Origin: Gudongella sp049310905
Lineage (GTDB): Bacteria > Bacillota > Clostridia > Tissierellales > Tissierellaceae
Assembly: GCF_049310905.1 (NCBI RefSeq)
Contig: NZ_JBMEMN010000003.1
Span: 1 to 64,000 of the forward strand
Length of the DNA: 64,000 nt
Direction of reading: 5' to 3'
Shown in pieces: positions 35,095 to 44,026 of this stretch; the stretch's first letter is position 1, and each line of letters opens with the position of its first letter. The notes beneath the pieces were generated by a model. That model searched no databases and was not told the origin of the DNA. It saw nothing but the letters and a program-made list of their open reading frames with translations. A program made the translations under genes and the position numbers.

Positions 35095-36243
35095 TTATTC
35101 GATTCCTAATTCAGCTTTTGCATTTTCGATATCATTAAGAAGTGTATCCAATATCTCTTGACCTTGAGGTCCGCCTATATCAGCGAAATCCTCATGTACA
35201 GTTCTTCCGGCTTTCTTAAACTCTTCAAGCTCTGCTCCAGTCACTTCATGATATTCAATCTCTGGTCTTTCATCGAGCATTTCCTGAAGCTCTCTTTCAT
35301 GTCTTTCGTTAATCCACTCAGCTGAAGGTATTATTGCATCAGCCCAGTAATCTCTCATTTCCTGCTGTACCTCAGCTGGAAGTGAATCAAAGTACTGCAT
35401 GTTTACAGTTGGAATTCCAAGGAAAGGCTCAGCATAAATTTGTGTGAAATAATCCTGAACTTCGTAGAAATTCATACTCTTTATTGCAAATATCGGGTTG
35501 ATCTGTCCATCTATAAGATTTGTCTGCAATCCTCCATATATCTCACCATAAGCCATTGGTGTAGGATCCGCTCCATATGACAGATAGTTCTGAGTCAATA
35601 GTGCTGAACCCATTATTCTAACCTTGAATCCATTCATATCATCAACAGTTTCAATTGGCTTGTTTGAAGTAATTGTCTGCCATCCTTCAAAAAGAACTCC
35701 AAGTGGCACAAGTCCGTTTCTTCTGAAAGCTTCCTCAAGAACTCCCATAAACTCTCCGTTTTTCATTACCCACTCAAGTGTTTCAGGTGCTCTCTCTTCT
35801 GGCCAAATATAGTGCAGTGCCAATACCTGAGCTTCAGGAACAAATGAACTTATCCATGCATAGTCAGAGAAAACATACTCCACTACTCCCAGCTGCGCCA
35901 GTTCATTGATATCTCTTGTGTCTCCAAGAGTACCATATGGATAAACATCAAGGTCGTACTTGCCATCTGTAACTTCTCTCATGTGGTCTCCATAGTTATT
36001 TGCCCAAACTGTCATAAAGTCGCCTTCGATTTCCTCAGATGCAAGTCTTGGCATTAGTGGCTGATCAAGAAGATCGCCTAATGTGGCTTCAGTTTCTTCA
36101 CCGTTTTCTGCTGGCTCCTCGGCTGGTGCCGGTTCCTCTGCTGGCGCTGGTTCCTCAGCTCCACCACAACCTGTAAGTAATAGCATCCCCATCAACATCA
36201 GACCTAACAATACTAGTAGTAACTTCTTGTTACTCTTTTTCAT
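35095..36243 (-). CDS. dctP: TRAP transporter substrate-binding lipoprotein (DctP)
   Basis: The 382-residue solute receptor. The N-terminal signal ends in a lipobox LLTGC, so it is tethered outside the membrane. A spacer of EEPAPAEEPAP repeats follows, then the DctP fold (VYPYGTLGDTRDINELAQLG, KVRIMGSALLTQNYLSYGADPTPMAYGEIYGGLQTNLIDGQ). It belongs with dctQM and the hydrolase genes downstream. The ligand may be the substrate of the DoeA-like hydrolase. Confidence 0.94.
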   Translation of the reverse strand: MKKSNKKLLLVLLGLMLMGMLLLTGCGGAEEPAPAEEPAPAEEPAENGEETEATLGDLLDQPLMPRLASEEIEGDFMTVWANNYGDHMREVTDGKYDLDVYPYGTLGDTRDINELAQLGVVEYVFSDYAWISSFVPEAQVLALHYIWPEERAPETLEWVMKNGEFMGVLEEAFRRNGLVPLGVLFEGWQTITSNKPIETVDDMNGFKVRIMGSALLTQNYLSYGADPTPMAYGEIYGGLQTNLIDGQINPIFAIKSMNFYEVQDYFTQIYAEPFLGIPTVNMQYFDSLPAEVQQEMRDYWADAIIPSAEWINERHERELQEMLDERPEIEYHEVTGAELEEFKKAGRTVHEDFADIGGPQGQEILDTLLNDIENAKAELGIE

Positions 36244-36329
36244 TATGTTTCCTCCTTTGAATTTTGGATTACAACATACTTTGTCTATTTCTATGTTTTG
36301 GGTATATTGCGACTATTGATAATGTTATG

Positions 36330-37508
36330 TTAATTTTTGGTACAATTTCCCAAATACTGGATGCTTCCCCTGACATATAACTCCACTCCCAAATGCAACA
36401 CCGACTCATCGATATTGAACCTTGGATTATGATGTGGAAAATTTGTTCCAATCTCTTCATTTCCCGTACCCAGGAATAGAAAAACACCTGGTATTCTGGC
36501 CGTAAACTCCGAAAAGTCCTCACTTGCCATGGTTGAATATGGAACTACCCTATCTGCTCCAACAACTTCAATCGCTGTTTTTTTCATGTGTTCAGTCATA
36601 CTCTCATCGTTTATAAGAGGAATGTTTTCTCTGATCCATGACACTTCACACTCACATCCGTGAGTTTTTGATACATCCCTTGCCAATCTTTCCAAACGAT
36701 AAATGGGCTGATCGCCTGAGTCATCGTACAATGTTCTGATTGAACCATTCAAGATAACCTCATCGGGTATTATATTTGCCTTTGTTCCTCCATTAATCTG
36801 CCCAAAGATCATTGTCATAGGTTTCATGCTGCTGATCTCTCGAGTCTGGATTCTCTGTGCGGATAATACAATATCAGATGCTGCTATAACAGGGTCTATT
36901 GCAGTTTCAGGATAACCGGAGTGTCCTCCGTAGCCCTTTACCTTAATCTCGAAAATATATAATCCAGACATGACTCCTCCGGATGATATCCCCACGACCC
37001 CCGATGGCAATGGTGTCCAGATGTGTACTCCCACTGCTCCATCAACCTTGGGTTTATCCAGGACACCTTCCTCTATCATAGGCAAGGCTCCAGCATTCTC
37101 TTCATTTGGTTGAAAAACCAACTTGATTTTACCCTTAATCAATTCTTTGTTATTTGATAGTATTTTTGCCGCTCCCATAAGCATAGACATATGGGCATCA
37201 TGTCCGCATGCATGCATAACTCCGGGATTCTTCGAAACATAGTCTACAGTGTTTTCTTCCTGTATGGGCAGTGCATCCATATCAGCCCTAAGCATCAACA
37301 CCGGTCCGTCTTCTGCTCCTTCGATCATTGCAACCACTCCGGTTTTTGCAACTCGCTCTGTTTGAAGCCCCAGGCTTTGAAGGTATTCTTCAACCTTTTT
37401 ACTGGTTTGATGCTCTTCAAACCCCAGTTCCGGATGAGCATGGAAATTTCTTCTAAGTTCTATAAGCTCATTCTGCAATTCCTCGCTTTGTTCCTTGATC
37501 CAATCCAT
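36330..37508 (-). CDS. M20 family amidohydrolase
   Basis: Zinc-dependent amidohydrolase of 392 residues (hippurate/N-acyl-amino-acid hydrolase type). The motifs are NFHAHPELGFEE, RADMDALPIQEEN, VMHACGHDAHMSML and FQPNEENAG. A dimerisation insertion begins at FEIKVKGYGGHSGYPETAIDP. I favour the ATG at 37508, with AAGGGAG upstream; an in-frame ATG at 37556 overlaps the end of the IclR gene. It probably deacylates an intermediate of the local pathway. A paralogue lies at 42009-43181. Confidence 0.88.
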   Translation of the reverse strand: MDWIKEQSEELQNELIELRRNFHAHPELGFEEHQTSKKVEEYLQSLGLQTERVAKTGVVAMIEGAEDGPVLMLRADMDALPIQEENTVDYVSKNPGVMHACGHDAHMSMLMGAAKILSNNKELIKGKIKLVFQPNEENAGALPMIEEGVLDKPKVDGAVGVHIWTPLPSGVVGISSGGVMSGLYIFEIKVKGYGGHSGYPETAIDPVIAASDIVLSAQRIQTREISSMKPMTMIFGQINGGTKANIIPDEVILNGSIRTLYDDSGDQPIYRLERLARDVSKTHGCECEVSWIRENIPLINDESMTEHMKKTAIEVVGADRVVPYSTMASEDFSEFTARIPGVFLFLGTGNEEIGTNFPHHNPRFNIDESVLHLGVELYVRGSIQYLGNCTKN

Positions 37509-37536
37509 TCCTAAAGTCAGCTCCCTTAATGTGACC

Positions 37537-38358
37537 TTATTTTGTCTCTGAAACATCTGGTATTGTGCCTTCCCAACCCAGGAAATATGATAGTTTGTCG
37601 GTCGCTTCCTTCAATCCTACCTTGATATCATCAATTTTACTGTAGGTTTGTCGTATGCTTGCACCGCTTACGCTGATTGCCGCCACAATTTCATTGTCGA
37701 AATTTCTTACAGGCATTGCGATACAGGTAAGTCCTGGTGCAACCTCTTCGTCATCCACGCTGAATCCCTGTTTTCTGATTTTTCTCAGCTCATCCATCAA
37801 TTCGTCAATACCAGTAATGGTAAAGCTTGTGAAACTATTGTATGGACCTTCTCCTAATATTCCAATTACTTCTTCCCTTGTCATATCCGATATTAAAGCC
37901 TTCCCCATTGCTGTTGCATGAAGTGGTTCTCTTGAACCGATCTGCAAATTGGCTATAAGACTTGCCTTTGCTGTTACTTTTGAAATGGTTACAACGCTGT
38001 CATCAACTCTAACTCCCAAATTTACTGTTTCCTGATATTGGTTACATAGATTTTGCAGGATTCCTATGTCAAAATTATAAAGATTTCGCTGTTGAGGAAT
38101 CACATTGCCAATTTCAAACAACCGCCATCCCAACCGATATTTTTTGGTTTCATGATCCTGTTCCAGATAGTTCCTGGCTGCCAATGTATCCAATATGCGG
38201 TGTACTGTGCTTTTTCCAATATCCAATTTTGAGCTGAGCTCGCTGACTCCCATTCCTTCCTGATAGCCTTCCTCGGCCAATATCTCCATTACTTCCAAAG
38301 CTTTGTCTATTGTCAGCACGGGATATTTCGGCGTGTGCTGGGACTTGTTTGATTCCAT
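37537..38358 (-). CDS. IclR family transcriptional regulator
   Basis: A 273-residue regulator. The N-terminal winged helix reads LTIDKALEVMEILAEEG, GVSELSSKLDIGKSTVHRILDTLAARNYLEQ. The C-terminal effector domain has RVDDSVVTISKVTA, PLHATAMGKALIS and EVAPGLTCIAMPVRN. The ATG at 38358 follows AAAGGG. It sits inside the catabolic cluster and is the likely regulator of it. A candidate operator, AGAAC-N3-GTTCT, overlaps the panB-side promoter. Confidence 0.92.
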   Translation of the reverse strand: MESNKSQHTPKYPVLTIDKALEVMEILAEEGYQEGMGVSELSSKLDIGKSTVHRILDTLAARNYLEQDHETKKYRLGWRLFEIGNVIPQQRNLYNFDIGILQNLCNQYQETVNLGVRVDDSVVTISKVTAKASLIANLQIGSREPLHATAMGKALISDMTREEVIGILGEGPYNSFTSFTITGIDELMDELRKIRKQGFSVDDEEVAPGLTCIAMPVRNFDNEIVAAISVSGASIRQTYSKIDDIKVGLKEATDKLSYFLGWEGTIPDVSETK

Positions 38359-38470
38359 TTTATTCACCCTTTCTAGAATTCTTCGTATACATCACTATAT
38401 AGGTTTATTGTACCAAAGAACCAGGGCTGGAAAAAGGCTCTCTTATTCAGAAAGCCCATGCCATTTTATT

Positions 38471-39706
38471 TTATACCCAGCCTCGAGCTTTCATTGATCT
38501 TTCGAGTTTTCTAAGTGCGTTGATCCAGGCTGCATTACGCATTGATGAGTTTTCATTTTTCGCAGTTTCAACTGTATTTTTATATGCTTTAGTGATTTGC
38601 TCCTTAAGTTTGTCGTTTACCTTGTCAAGCTCCCAGTAATCGTCAGTCAAGCCCTGTGTTCTTTCAAATGAACATACTATTGCACTCCCGCAGTTTGTCA
38701 GAACGTCAGGAACTATCAGGACACCTTTTTTCTCCAACATTTTTTCTGCTTCTGGAGTTACAGGTCCGTTTGCACATTCCATGATTACTTTAGCCTTTAT
38801 ATTTTCTGCATTCTTCTCGTGTATTACACTTTGAACTGCCGCTGGCATAAGTATGTCAACTTCAAGTTCAAGGACGTTGTTTACATTCACTGACTTTTCA
38901 GTAGGGAAGCCTTCAATTTTCTTGTTCTCGGCAACGTGTTCCTCAAGCTTTGGAATATCAATTCCATCTGAATTGTATACACCACCTGTAAGATCCGCTA
39001 CACCTACCACCTTATATCCTTGGTCATGCAAAAGTCTTGCAGCAATTCTTCCGACATTACCGAATCCTTGCATTGCAATTGTTGCACCTTTTGGAATATT
39101 ATTATCCTTCATTACTTCCATTGCTACATAGAATGCGCCAGTACCTGTCGCTTCCATGCTTCCAAGGGTTCCGTTAGTTTCTGCAGGCTTGTCATTTATT
39201 GCTGCTGGACTGTGGAATCCATTGATTTCTTCATATTCATCAAGCATCCAAGCCATTGTCTTTGCACTAGTACCGATATCAGCACCAGGCACATCGACCC
39301 AGGCACCTTTTACCGGAAGCTTTCTTATAAATGCCCTGGAGATTCTTTCCAGTTCCCCTTCGGAAAGTTTACGCGGATCAACTTTAACTCCGCCCTTTCC
39401 ACCGCCTGCAGGAATTCCTGCCACTGCGTGCTTGATTGTCATCCAGAATCCAAGAGCTTTGACAATATCAAGATCCAGGTCAGGAACAAATCTCATCCCA
39501 TTTTTCACCTGTCCCAAAGCGTCATTGTAATGAACTCTGTATGCATCAAATATTTCGTAATCTCCATTATCCATCCTCATTGGGATTGTGAATTGGAAGA
39601 TTCTTTTTGGCTTTGACAAATACTTTACTACATTTGGGTCAAGATTTGCCAATTCACTGGCTTCCTTCAATGTAGCCAAAGCAGTTTCAAAAGGATTATT
39701 ACTCAT
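38471..39706 (-). CDS. Glu/Leu/Phe/Val dehydrogenase (glutamate dehydrogenase)
   Basis: NAD(P)-linked amino acid dehydrogenase of 411 residues. The substrate lysine is in IPAGGGKGGVKVDPR and the catalytic PGADIGTS motif is present. The nucleotide-binding fold is IAMQGFGNVGRIAARLLHDQG. Glutamate is the probable substrate but other amino acids are possible. It recycles amino groups released by the neighbouring hydrolases. It lies 14 bp after the unknown gene at 39721-40659. Confidence 0.92.
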   Translation of the reverse strand: MSNNPFETALATLKEASELANLDPNVVKYLSKPKRIFQFTIPMRMDNGDYEIFDAYRVHYNDALGQVKNGMRFVPDLDLDIVKALGFWMTIKHAVAGIPAGGGKGGVKVDPRKLSEGELERISRAFIRKLPVKGAWVDVPGADIGTSAKTMAWMLDEYEEINGFHSPAAINDKPAETNGTLGSMEATGTGAFYVAMEVMKDNNIPKGATIAMQGFGNVGRIAARLLHDQGYKVVGVADLTGGVYNSDGIDIPKLEEHVAENKKIEGFPTEKSVNVNNVLELEVDILMPAAVQSVIHEKNAENIKAKVIMECANGPVTPEAEKMLEKKGVLIVPDVLTNCGSAIVCSFERTQGLTDDYWELDKVNDKLKEQITKAYKNTVETAKNENSSMRNAAWINALRKLERSMKARGWV

Positions 39707-39720
39707 TTTAACACCTACCT

Positions 39721-40659
39721 TTATGGTCTTGGAATTGATAAGTCTTCTTTGTAATCATTGAATACAAGTTCATGTTCGCTTTCATCGCACCATTCCTTAG
39801 CGATCTTTGCCATACGTACCTTAACTGGTATCAGTCTATCCAATGGCTCATCATCATGCCAAGCATTGTAGATATCCATCTCATTCTTTCCAGGCTCAAA
39901 CTTGAAGTAGACTGGAGCACATATTCTTGCTATCTCATCTGAATCAACATGTCTTTGAATATTACCCATTGAATCAACAAGACTCATATATACATCCATT
40001 GGAATAGTTGTTGCACTCCTTATTGCAGAAAACATTGGAAGCGTAAGATCAGCCAATGGGTTAAAACTATCTGCTCCCATATCTTCAAGCATCTTCCCGG
40101 CTACTGCATTGCCATGTCCCGCGAATACAGAAACCTTGAACTTGGTCTCAGCAGGAATCAGGCCCGCTGCTCTCATTTTAACAACCGTATATAGTACACT
40201 TTCATCAGTGATCAGGAATCCTCTGATTCCGGCGTTCAGGCAACGATCAAACTCCTTTAGCCACAGACGCATGTTGTCCTGGCCTCTTAATCTCATACCT
40301 GAAACATATCCTTCTGGAGTCTTATATTGACTTCCTCCGTCCCATGCTCTTGAAGCCATTGGGTTTACCAGAGCCTCGATTTTTGCATCAGCTGATATCT
40401 GAGCATACTCTTTCAATTCAGCCTTGTCTATCAGGGCAGAACCACCCACCAAACCGATTACTCTGTGCACTACAGCCTTTTGTTTGTCAATCTCCTTAAC
40501 AAGGTTGGCAAAGTTGTTGGCACTTTCGATCCCTGTTATTTCCATTCTGTAATGAGCTCCACCTTCAAAGGTCTTGTCTGAAGTAGGCAGGTCATATTTA
40601 TCCCTTATAGGAAATTTCATTTCGTTTTGCATATAATCCATCATTTCTTTAAAAGCCAT
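39721..40659 (-). CDS. Unrecognised conserved-looking protein in the catabolic operon
   Basis: A 312-residue cytoplasmic protein that I do not recognise. Alternating strand-helix segments suggest a TIM barrel: VVHRVIGLVGGSALI, IEALVNPMASRAWDGGSQY, GIRGFLITDESVL, TKFKVSVFAGHGNA, TTIPMDVYMSLVDSMGN and APVYFKFEPGK. Conserved-looking polar residues (MASRAWDGG, TDES, FAGHGNA, KFEPG) could form an active site. CGGAGG precedes the ATG. It lies between panB and the dehydrogenase gene and is probably co-transcribed with both. Confidence 0.65.
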   Translation of the reverse strand: MAFKEMMDYMQNEMKFPIRDKYDLPTSDKTFEGGAHYRMEITGIESANNFANLVKEIDKQKAVVHRVIGLVGGSALIDKAELKEYAQISADAKIEALVNPMASRAWDGGSQYKTPEGYVSGMRLRGQDNMRLWLKEFDRCLNAGIRGFLITDESVLYTVVKMRAAGLIPAETKFKVSVFAGHGNAVAGKMLEDMGADSFNPLADLTLPMFSAIRSATTIPMDVYMSLVDSMGNIQRHVDSDEIARICAPVYFKFEPGKNEMDIYNAWHDDEPLDRLIPVKVRMAKIAKEWCDESEHELVFNDYKEDLSIPRP

Positions 40660-40726
40660 CTTTTTACCTCCGATTAGTTAGTAATTTTCTTGTAATGTTC
40701 TTGCTATTGTCTATCTTGGTTGCTTG

Positions 40727-41575
40727 TTATTCAAATTCCTTAAACAGTTTCTCAAATTCCTCAATTGGGTCTGTAATGTGGTAAACATAATCATCTGATG
40801 GGAAAACACCCTCTTTTACATCCTTGACATATACCTTGTAAGCATTTGTTTCAATTTCTGCAATATTTGCATAGACCTTAACAAATTTTGGAGTAAATGC
40901 CTGGAATTTTCCAACCATGTCACTGCTTATCAGAAGCTGGCCATCACAGTCTCCTGCTCCGATTGAATATACTGGGATTTCCAGTTTTTCTGCGATGAAT
41001 TTTGTTAACTCTGGTGGTACTGCTTCCACTAGAAGTGCCATCGCTCCTGCTTCCTGAACTGCAAACGCATCTTCAATTACTCCTCTGGCATTCTTTACAT
41101 CTCTACCTTGTGCTTTAAATCCACCCAACTGCCCTGAGCTTTGAGGAGTAAGTCCGATATGACCAAATACAGCTATACCTGCATCAGTGATTGCACGGAT
41201 TCTGGTTTGTACCCTGACTCCACCTTCCAGTTTGATAGCATCCACATCGGCTTCCTTTAGGAATCTTACTGCATTATTGACAGCCTGCTCATCTGAACCC
41301 TGGTATGAACCAAAAGGCATATCTCCAATAATAAACGTCTTTGGTGCTCCTCGTCTTACAGCCTGGCAATGCGAAATGCAATCTTCCATTGTAACCGGTA
41401 CTGTTCCACTGTATCCAAGGGTTACCATTCCCAATGAGTCTCCGACTAAAAGCATGTCCATTTCTGCTGCTTCTGCAAACATGGCTGTTGGATAATCATA
41501 CGCTGTGATCCAAGCCACCTTTTCACCAGCTTTTTTCATTTTGTACAAATCCAAAATACTTTTCTTCTTTGGCAT
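40727..41575 (-). CDS. panB: 3-methyl-2-oxobutanoate hydroxymethyltransferase (PanB)
   Basis: Ketopantoate hydroxymethyltransferase of 282 residues; it adds a methylene group from methylene-THF to a 2-oxo acid. The motifs are AWITAYDYPTAMFAEAAEMDMLLVGDSLGMV, VTMEDCISHCQAVRRGAP, IGDMPFGSYQ, AIKLEGG, GHIGLTPQS and VYSIGAG. The ATG at 41575 follows GAGGAGG. panC and panD are absent here; instead it leads an operon with the unknown protein and glutamate dehydrogenase. A catabolic or side role is possible. Confidence 0.92.
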   Translation of the reverse strand: MPKKKSILDLYKMKKAGEKVAWITAYDYPTAMFAEAAEMDMLLVGDSLGMVTLGYSGTVPVTMEDCISHCQAVRRGAPKTFIIGDMPFGSYQGSDEQAVNNAVRFLKEADVDAIKLEGGVRVQTRIRAITDAGIAVFGHIGLTPQSSGQLGGFKAQGRDVKNARGVIEDAFAVQEAGAMALLVEAVPPELTKFIAEKLEIPVYSIGAGDCDGQLLISSDMVGKFQAFTPKFVKVYANIAEIETNAYKVYVKDVKEGVFPSDDYVYHITDPIEEFEKLFKEFE

Positions 41576-41765
41576 CCTCAATCTCCTCCTCTTTCTAATT
41601 ACGATCCATATCTTCCAACGCTCTTTATATTATCCCTTTTTTTGGAACGATGGTCTATAATGCTGATTTCTTTATGTCATGTGCTTTCAGTCTGCATTAC
41701 AGCTTTCATCATCTTTTTTATTAGTCCTTTTAACTTTGTTGTTTTAGGAACAATTTCAATATATT

Positions 41766-41814
41766 AGAACGTTGTTCTATTTTTGATACTATAGTAATTT
41801 TTTTTTGGTGTCAA
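41766..41814 (-). promoter_or_regulatory. Promoter and candidate operator of the panB operon
   Basis: On the minus strand, TTGACA (41809-41814) and TAGTAT (41786-41791) are spaced by 17 bp. An inverted repeat AGAAC-GTT-GTTCT (41766-41778) lies just after the expected start of transcription. It could be bound by the IclR regulator encoded in the same region. Confidence 0.72.
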
Positions 41815-41868
41815 GAAATTTTTCAGAAATTTATGAATTGAATTAGTCCATTGATCAATCAATTTCTT

Positions 41869-41932
41869 ATCATGTGTGCATATAGCCTGTATCCGTGGAA
41901 CACACATGATTATATGAAATTTTCTTCATATA
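41869..41932. promoter_or_regulatory. Two perfect inverted repeats upstream of the panB promoter
   Basis: ATCATGTGTG (41869-41878) pairs with CACACATGAT (41901-41910). TATATGAA (41911-41918) pairs with TTCATATA (41925-41932). Both are exact. They may be operators or RNA structures in the 425-bp gap between panB and the next gene; nothing else is seen there except the promoter and a terminator. Confidence 0.5.
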
Positions 41933-41953
41933 CTGCTCCTCTGGGTTGGGACT

Positions 41954-41983
41954 AAAAAAGGCTGAGGAATGTTTTCCCCAGCC
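41954..41983 (-). terminator. Terminator after the distal M20 gene
   Basis: On the minus strand, GGCTGGGG-AAAACATT-CCTCAGCC is followed by six T residues. Confidence 0.88.
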
Positions 41984-42008
41984 ATTTATAGATTCATTCA
42001 ATTTTATA

Positions 42009-43181
42009 CTATTGGTCATTCAGATAAGTCAAAGCTGTTTTTACATGGATTTCTACTCCAAGTTGCAAAACATCCTCATCGATATCGAACTTTGGATGAT
42101 GGTGAGGATAATCTGTCTTCTTTTTCTTATCAGCTGATCCAAGGAAAATAAATGTACTAGGAACTCTTTTTGAGAACTCGGCAAAATCTTCTCCAAGCAT
42201 TACACTTATATCTGATTTCACCACATTTTCCTTGCCTACCACTTCTTCTGTCACACCCTCTACAAATTCTGTCATTTCTTGATCATTATAGAGGAGTTCA
42301 TTTCCACACTTAAACTCAAGTGAAAATGTGGTTCTGTGAACTTTTGATATTCCTTCAATTATTTCCCCCATCCTTTCCTGTACAGCCTCTGTATCTGGAT
42401 GCAGACATCTGATCGATCCTTCAATTTCCATTTTTTCCGGTATTATTATTGGGTATGTTCCCGCATTCACCTTGCCAAAACTTATAATGGTAGGCTTAAG
42501 TGCATCCACTTCATTAAGAACCATCTCCTGCAGGCCTTTTATCATATCGATTCCTGCAAGAATCGGGCTGATGGTAGTATGTGGTGCTCCGCCATGACCG
42601 CCCTTTCCATTGACAAGCAACTTGAAATAGTAGCTTGATGCCATAAGAGGCCCTGCAGCTACTCCAGCCTTTCCTGACTCAAGCAATGACCAAAGATGTA
42701 TTCCAATAGCGGCATCAACCTTGGGATTTTCAAGGATTCCTTCATTAATCATTATTTCAGCTCCGGCATCTTCCTCATTGGGCTGAAATATAAATTTTAC
42801 ATTTCCCTTGATCTCTTCTTTTCTGCTGGATAATACCTTGGCAGCTATTAGCATCATTGCTAGATGACCGTCATGGCCGCATGCATGCATATTTCCCTCA
42901 TTATCAGATTCAAAGCTCAAGCCTGTTTCTTCTGTAAGAGGAAGTGCATCCATATCAGTTCTCAATGCAATGGTCTTTCCCGGATGCTTTCCCTTTAGCA
43001 AACCTACTACACCGGTTTTGGCAATATTCCTTTCCACTTCCAGACCTAGGTCCTCCAGATAATCAGCAACTATCTTACCTGTTCTGAACTCCTGGAATCC
43101 CAGTTCAGGGTGCTGATGAAAGTCTCTTCTCAGGCTGATCAATTCTTCCTTTAGATTCTCAATTTCATTTTTTATGTCCAC
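42009..43181 (-). CDS. M20 family amidohydrolase (second copy)
   Basis: Zinc amidohydrolase of 390 residues, paralogous to the gene at 36330-37508. It has DFHQHPELGFQE, RTDMDALPLTEET, NMHACGHDGHLAMM, FQPNEEDAGAE and a C-terminal YPHHHPKFDIDED. The likely start is the GTG at 43181, ten bases after AGGAG; a GTG at 43202 has that site inside its own coding sequence. It ends in its own terminator, so it is a separate unit from the panB operon. Substrate is unknown. Confidence 0.86.
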   Translation of the reverse strand: MDIKNEIENLKEELISLRRDFHQHPELGFQEFRTGKIVADYLEDLGLEVERNIAKTGVVGLLKGKHPGKTIALRTDMDALPLTEETGLSFESDNEGNMHACGHDGHLAMMLIAAKVLSSRKEEIKGNVKFIFQPNEEDAGAEIMINEGILENPKVDAAIGIHLWSLLESGKAGVAAGPLMASSYYFKLLVNGKGGHGGAPHTTISPILAGIDMIKGLQEMVLNEVDALKPTIISFGKVNAGTYPIIIPEKMEIEGSIRCLHPDTEAVQERMGEIIEGISKVHRTTFSLEFKCGNELLYNDQEMTEFVEGVTEEVVGKENVVKSDISVMLGEDFAEFSKRVPSTFIFLGSADKKKKTDYPHHHPKFDIDEDVLQLGVEIHVKTALTYLNDQ

Positions 43182-43290
43182 TAATGAATCACTCCTTGAC
43201 ACATATTGGTAAATCCCTATTTATTACAAATACCCTTAAATATTATGTTTATACAGTAAAGTAAGAATAGCAAAGTTGATAGATGGAAGA

Positions 43291-43332
43291 AGACAAGGGC
43301 AAAAAAGACAGATGAAACGTCCCCTTGTCTGG
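43291..43332. repeat. REP-like element, copy 2
   Basis: A 9-bp inverted repeat AGACAAGGG (43291-43299) and CCCTTGTCT (43322-43330) encloses the word TGAAACGTCCCC. Twenty-four of 26 bases at 43299-43324 match the copy at 30916-30941. Such GGGGACGTTTCA-type repeats are scattered in many clostridial genomes. Confidence 0.6.
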
Positions 43333-43355
43333 TCCTCTCCTGATTCTTTCCCCAC

Positions 43356-43382
43356 TAAAAAAGCAGAGGCCTTTGCCTCTGC
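43356..43382 (-). terminator. Terminator of the V-type ATPase operon
   Basis: On the minus strand, GCAGAGGC-AAAG-GCCTCTGC is followed by six T residues, just past subunit D. Confidence 0.92.
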
Positions 43383-43384
43383 TC

Positions 43385-44026
43385 TTAAGCATCCTTATTA
43401 ATCATATCCTTTACCTTCATAATTCTGGTAATGGTACTTCTTTCATTCTCATCCAGCTTCATACGGATAAATCTTATTGTTTCCTGAAGCTCAGGAATTG
43501 TCCTGTACTCCAGTGCATTAACTCTACGTCTTGTCTTCTCAATTTCATCAGCCATCAGCTGACAAGCCTTCTCAACCTCCGCCAGCTCCAAAAGCTCCGG
43601 CATTATGGTGTATAGCTTGGAAATTGCATCATCAAGCTCTCCTGATGTCTGTGCGAAGCCGTAGGGGTATATGCTACCCTCATCCCCCTCAAGCTTTCTG
43701 ATAAAATTCATCACGGGGACATGAACGCTCATGACGTTCCTTTTCTTGATGTCTACGCTGATGCTTTCCTTGGGAAATGCTACGGCCTCCTGAAGAATTT
43801 CCGGAGACATGACAGCACTGGCAAGAAGAAATTCAGCAAAGGCATCCTTCAGGTCCTGTTCAACCTGGGTACGAAGCTTCTTGTTCTTTCTAATCAGCTC
43901 GATAAACCTTCTCATAAGCTCATCCTGCTTGTCCTTTAAAAGCTTGTGACCTCTTGTGGCAGTTTTAAGACGTGCCTTGAGGCGGGTGAGCTCCATACGA
44001 GTAGGATTAACATTCAAAATAGCCAT
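43385..44026 (-). CDS. V-type ATPase subunit D
   Basis: Central-stalk rotor subunit of 213 residues, largely two long helices. The N-terminus LNVNPTRMELTRLKARLKTATRGHKLLKDKQDELMR is typical. The C-terminal helix contains RRVNALEYRTIPELQETIRFI, also typical. The ATG directly follows the TAG stop of subunit B. It is the last gene of the nine-gene operon. Confidence 0.95.
   Translation of the reverse strand: MAILNVNPTRMELTRLKARLKTATRGHKLLKDKQDELMRRFIELIRKNKKLRTQVEQDLKDAFAEFLLASAVMSPEILQEAVAFPKESISVDIKKRNVMSVHVPVMNFIRKLEGDEGSIYPYGFAQTSGELDDAISKLYTIMPELLELAEVEKACQLMADEIEKTRRRVNALEYRTIPELQETIRFIRMKLDENERSTITRIMKVKDMINKDA

Noticed and set aside
41582..42008. A riboswitch ahead of panB.
   Set aside because: I saw inverted repeats and a promoter but no known riboswitch core motif; most of the repeats lie upstream of the start of transcription.
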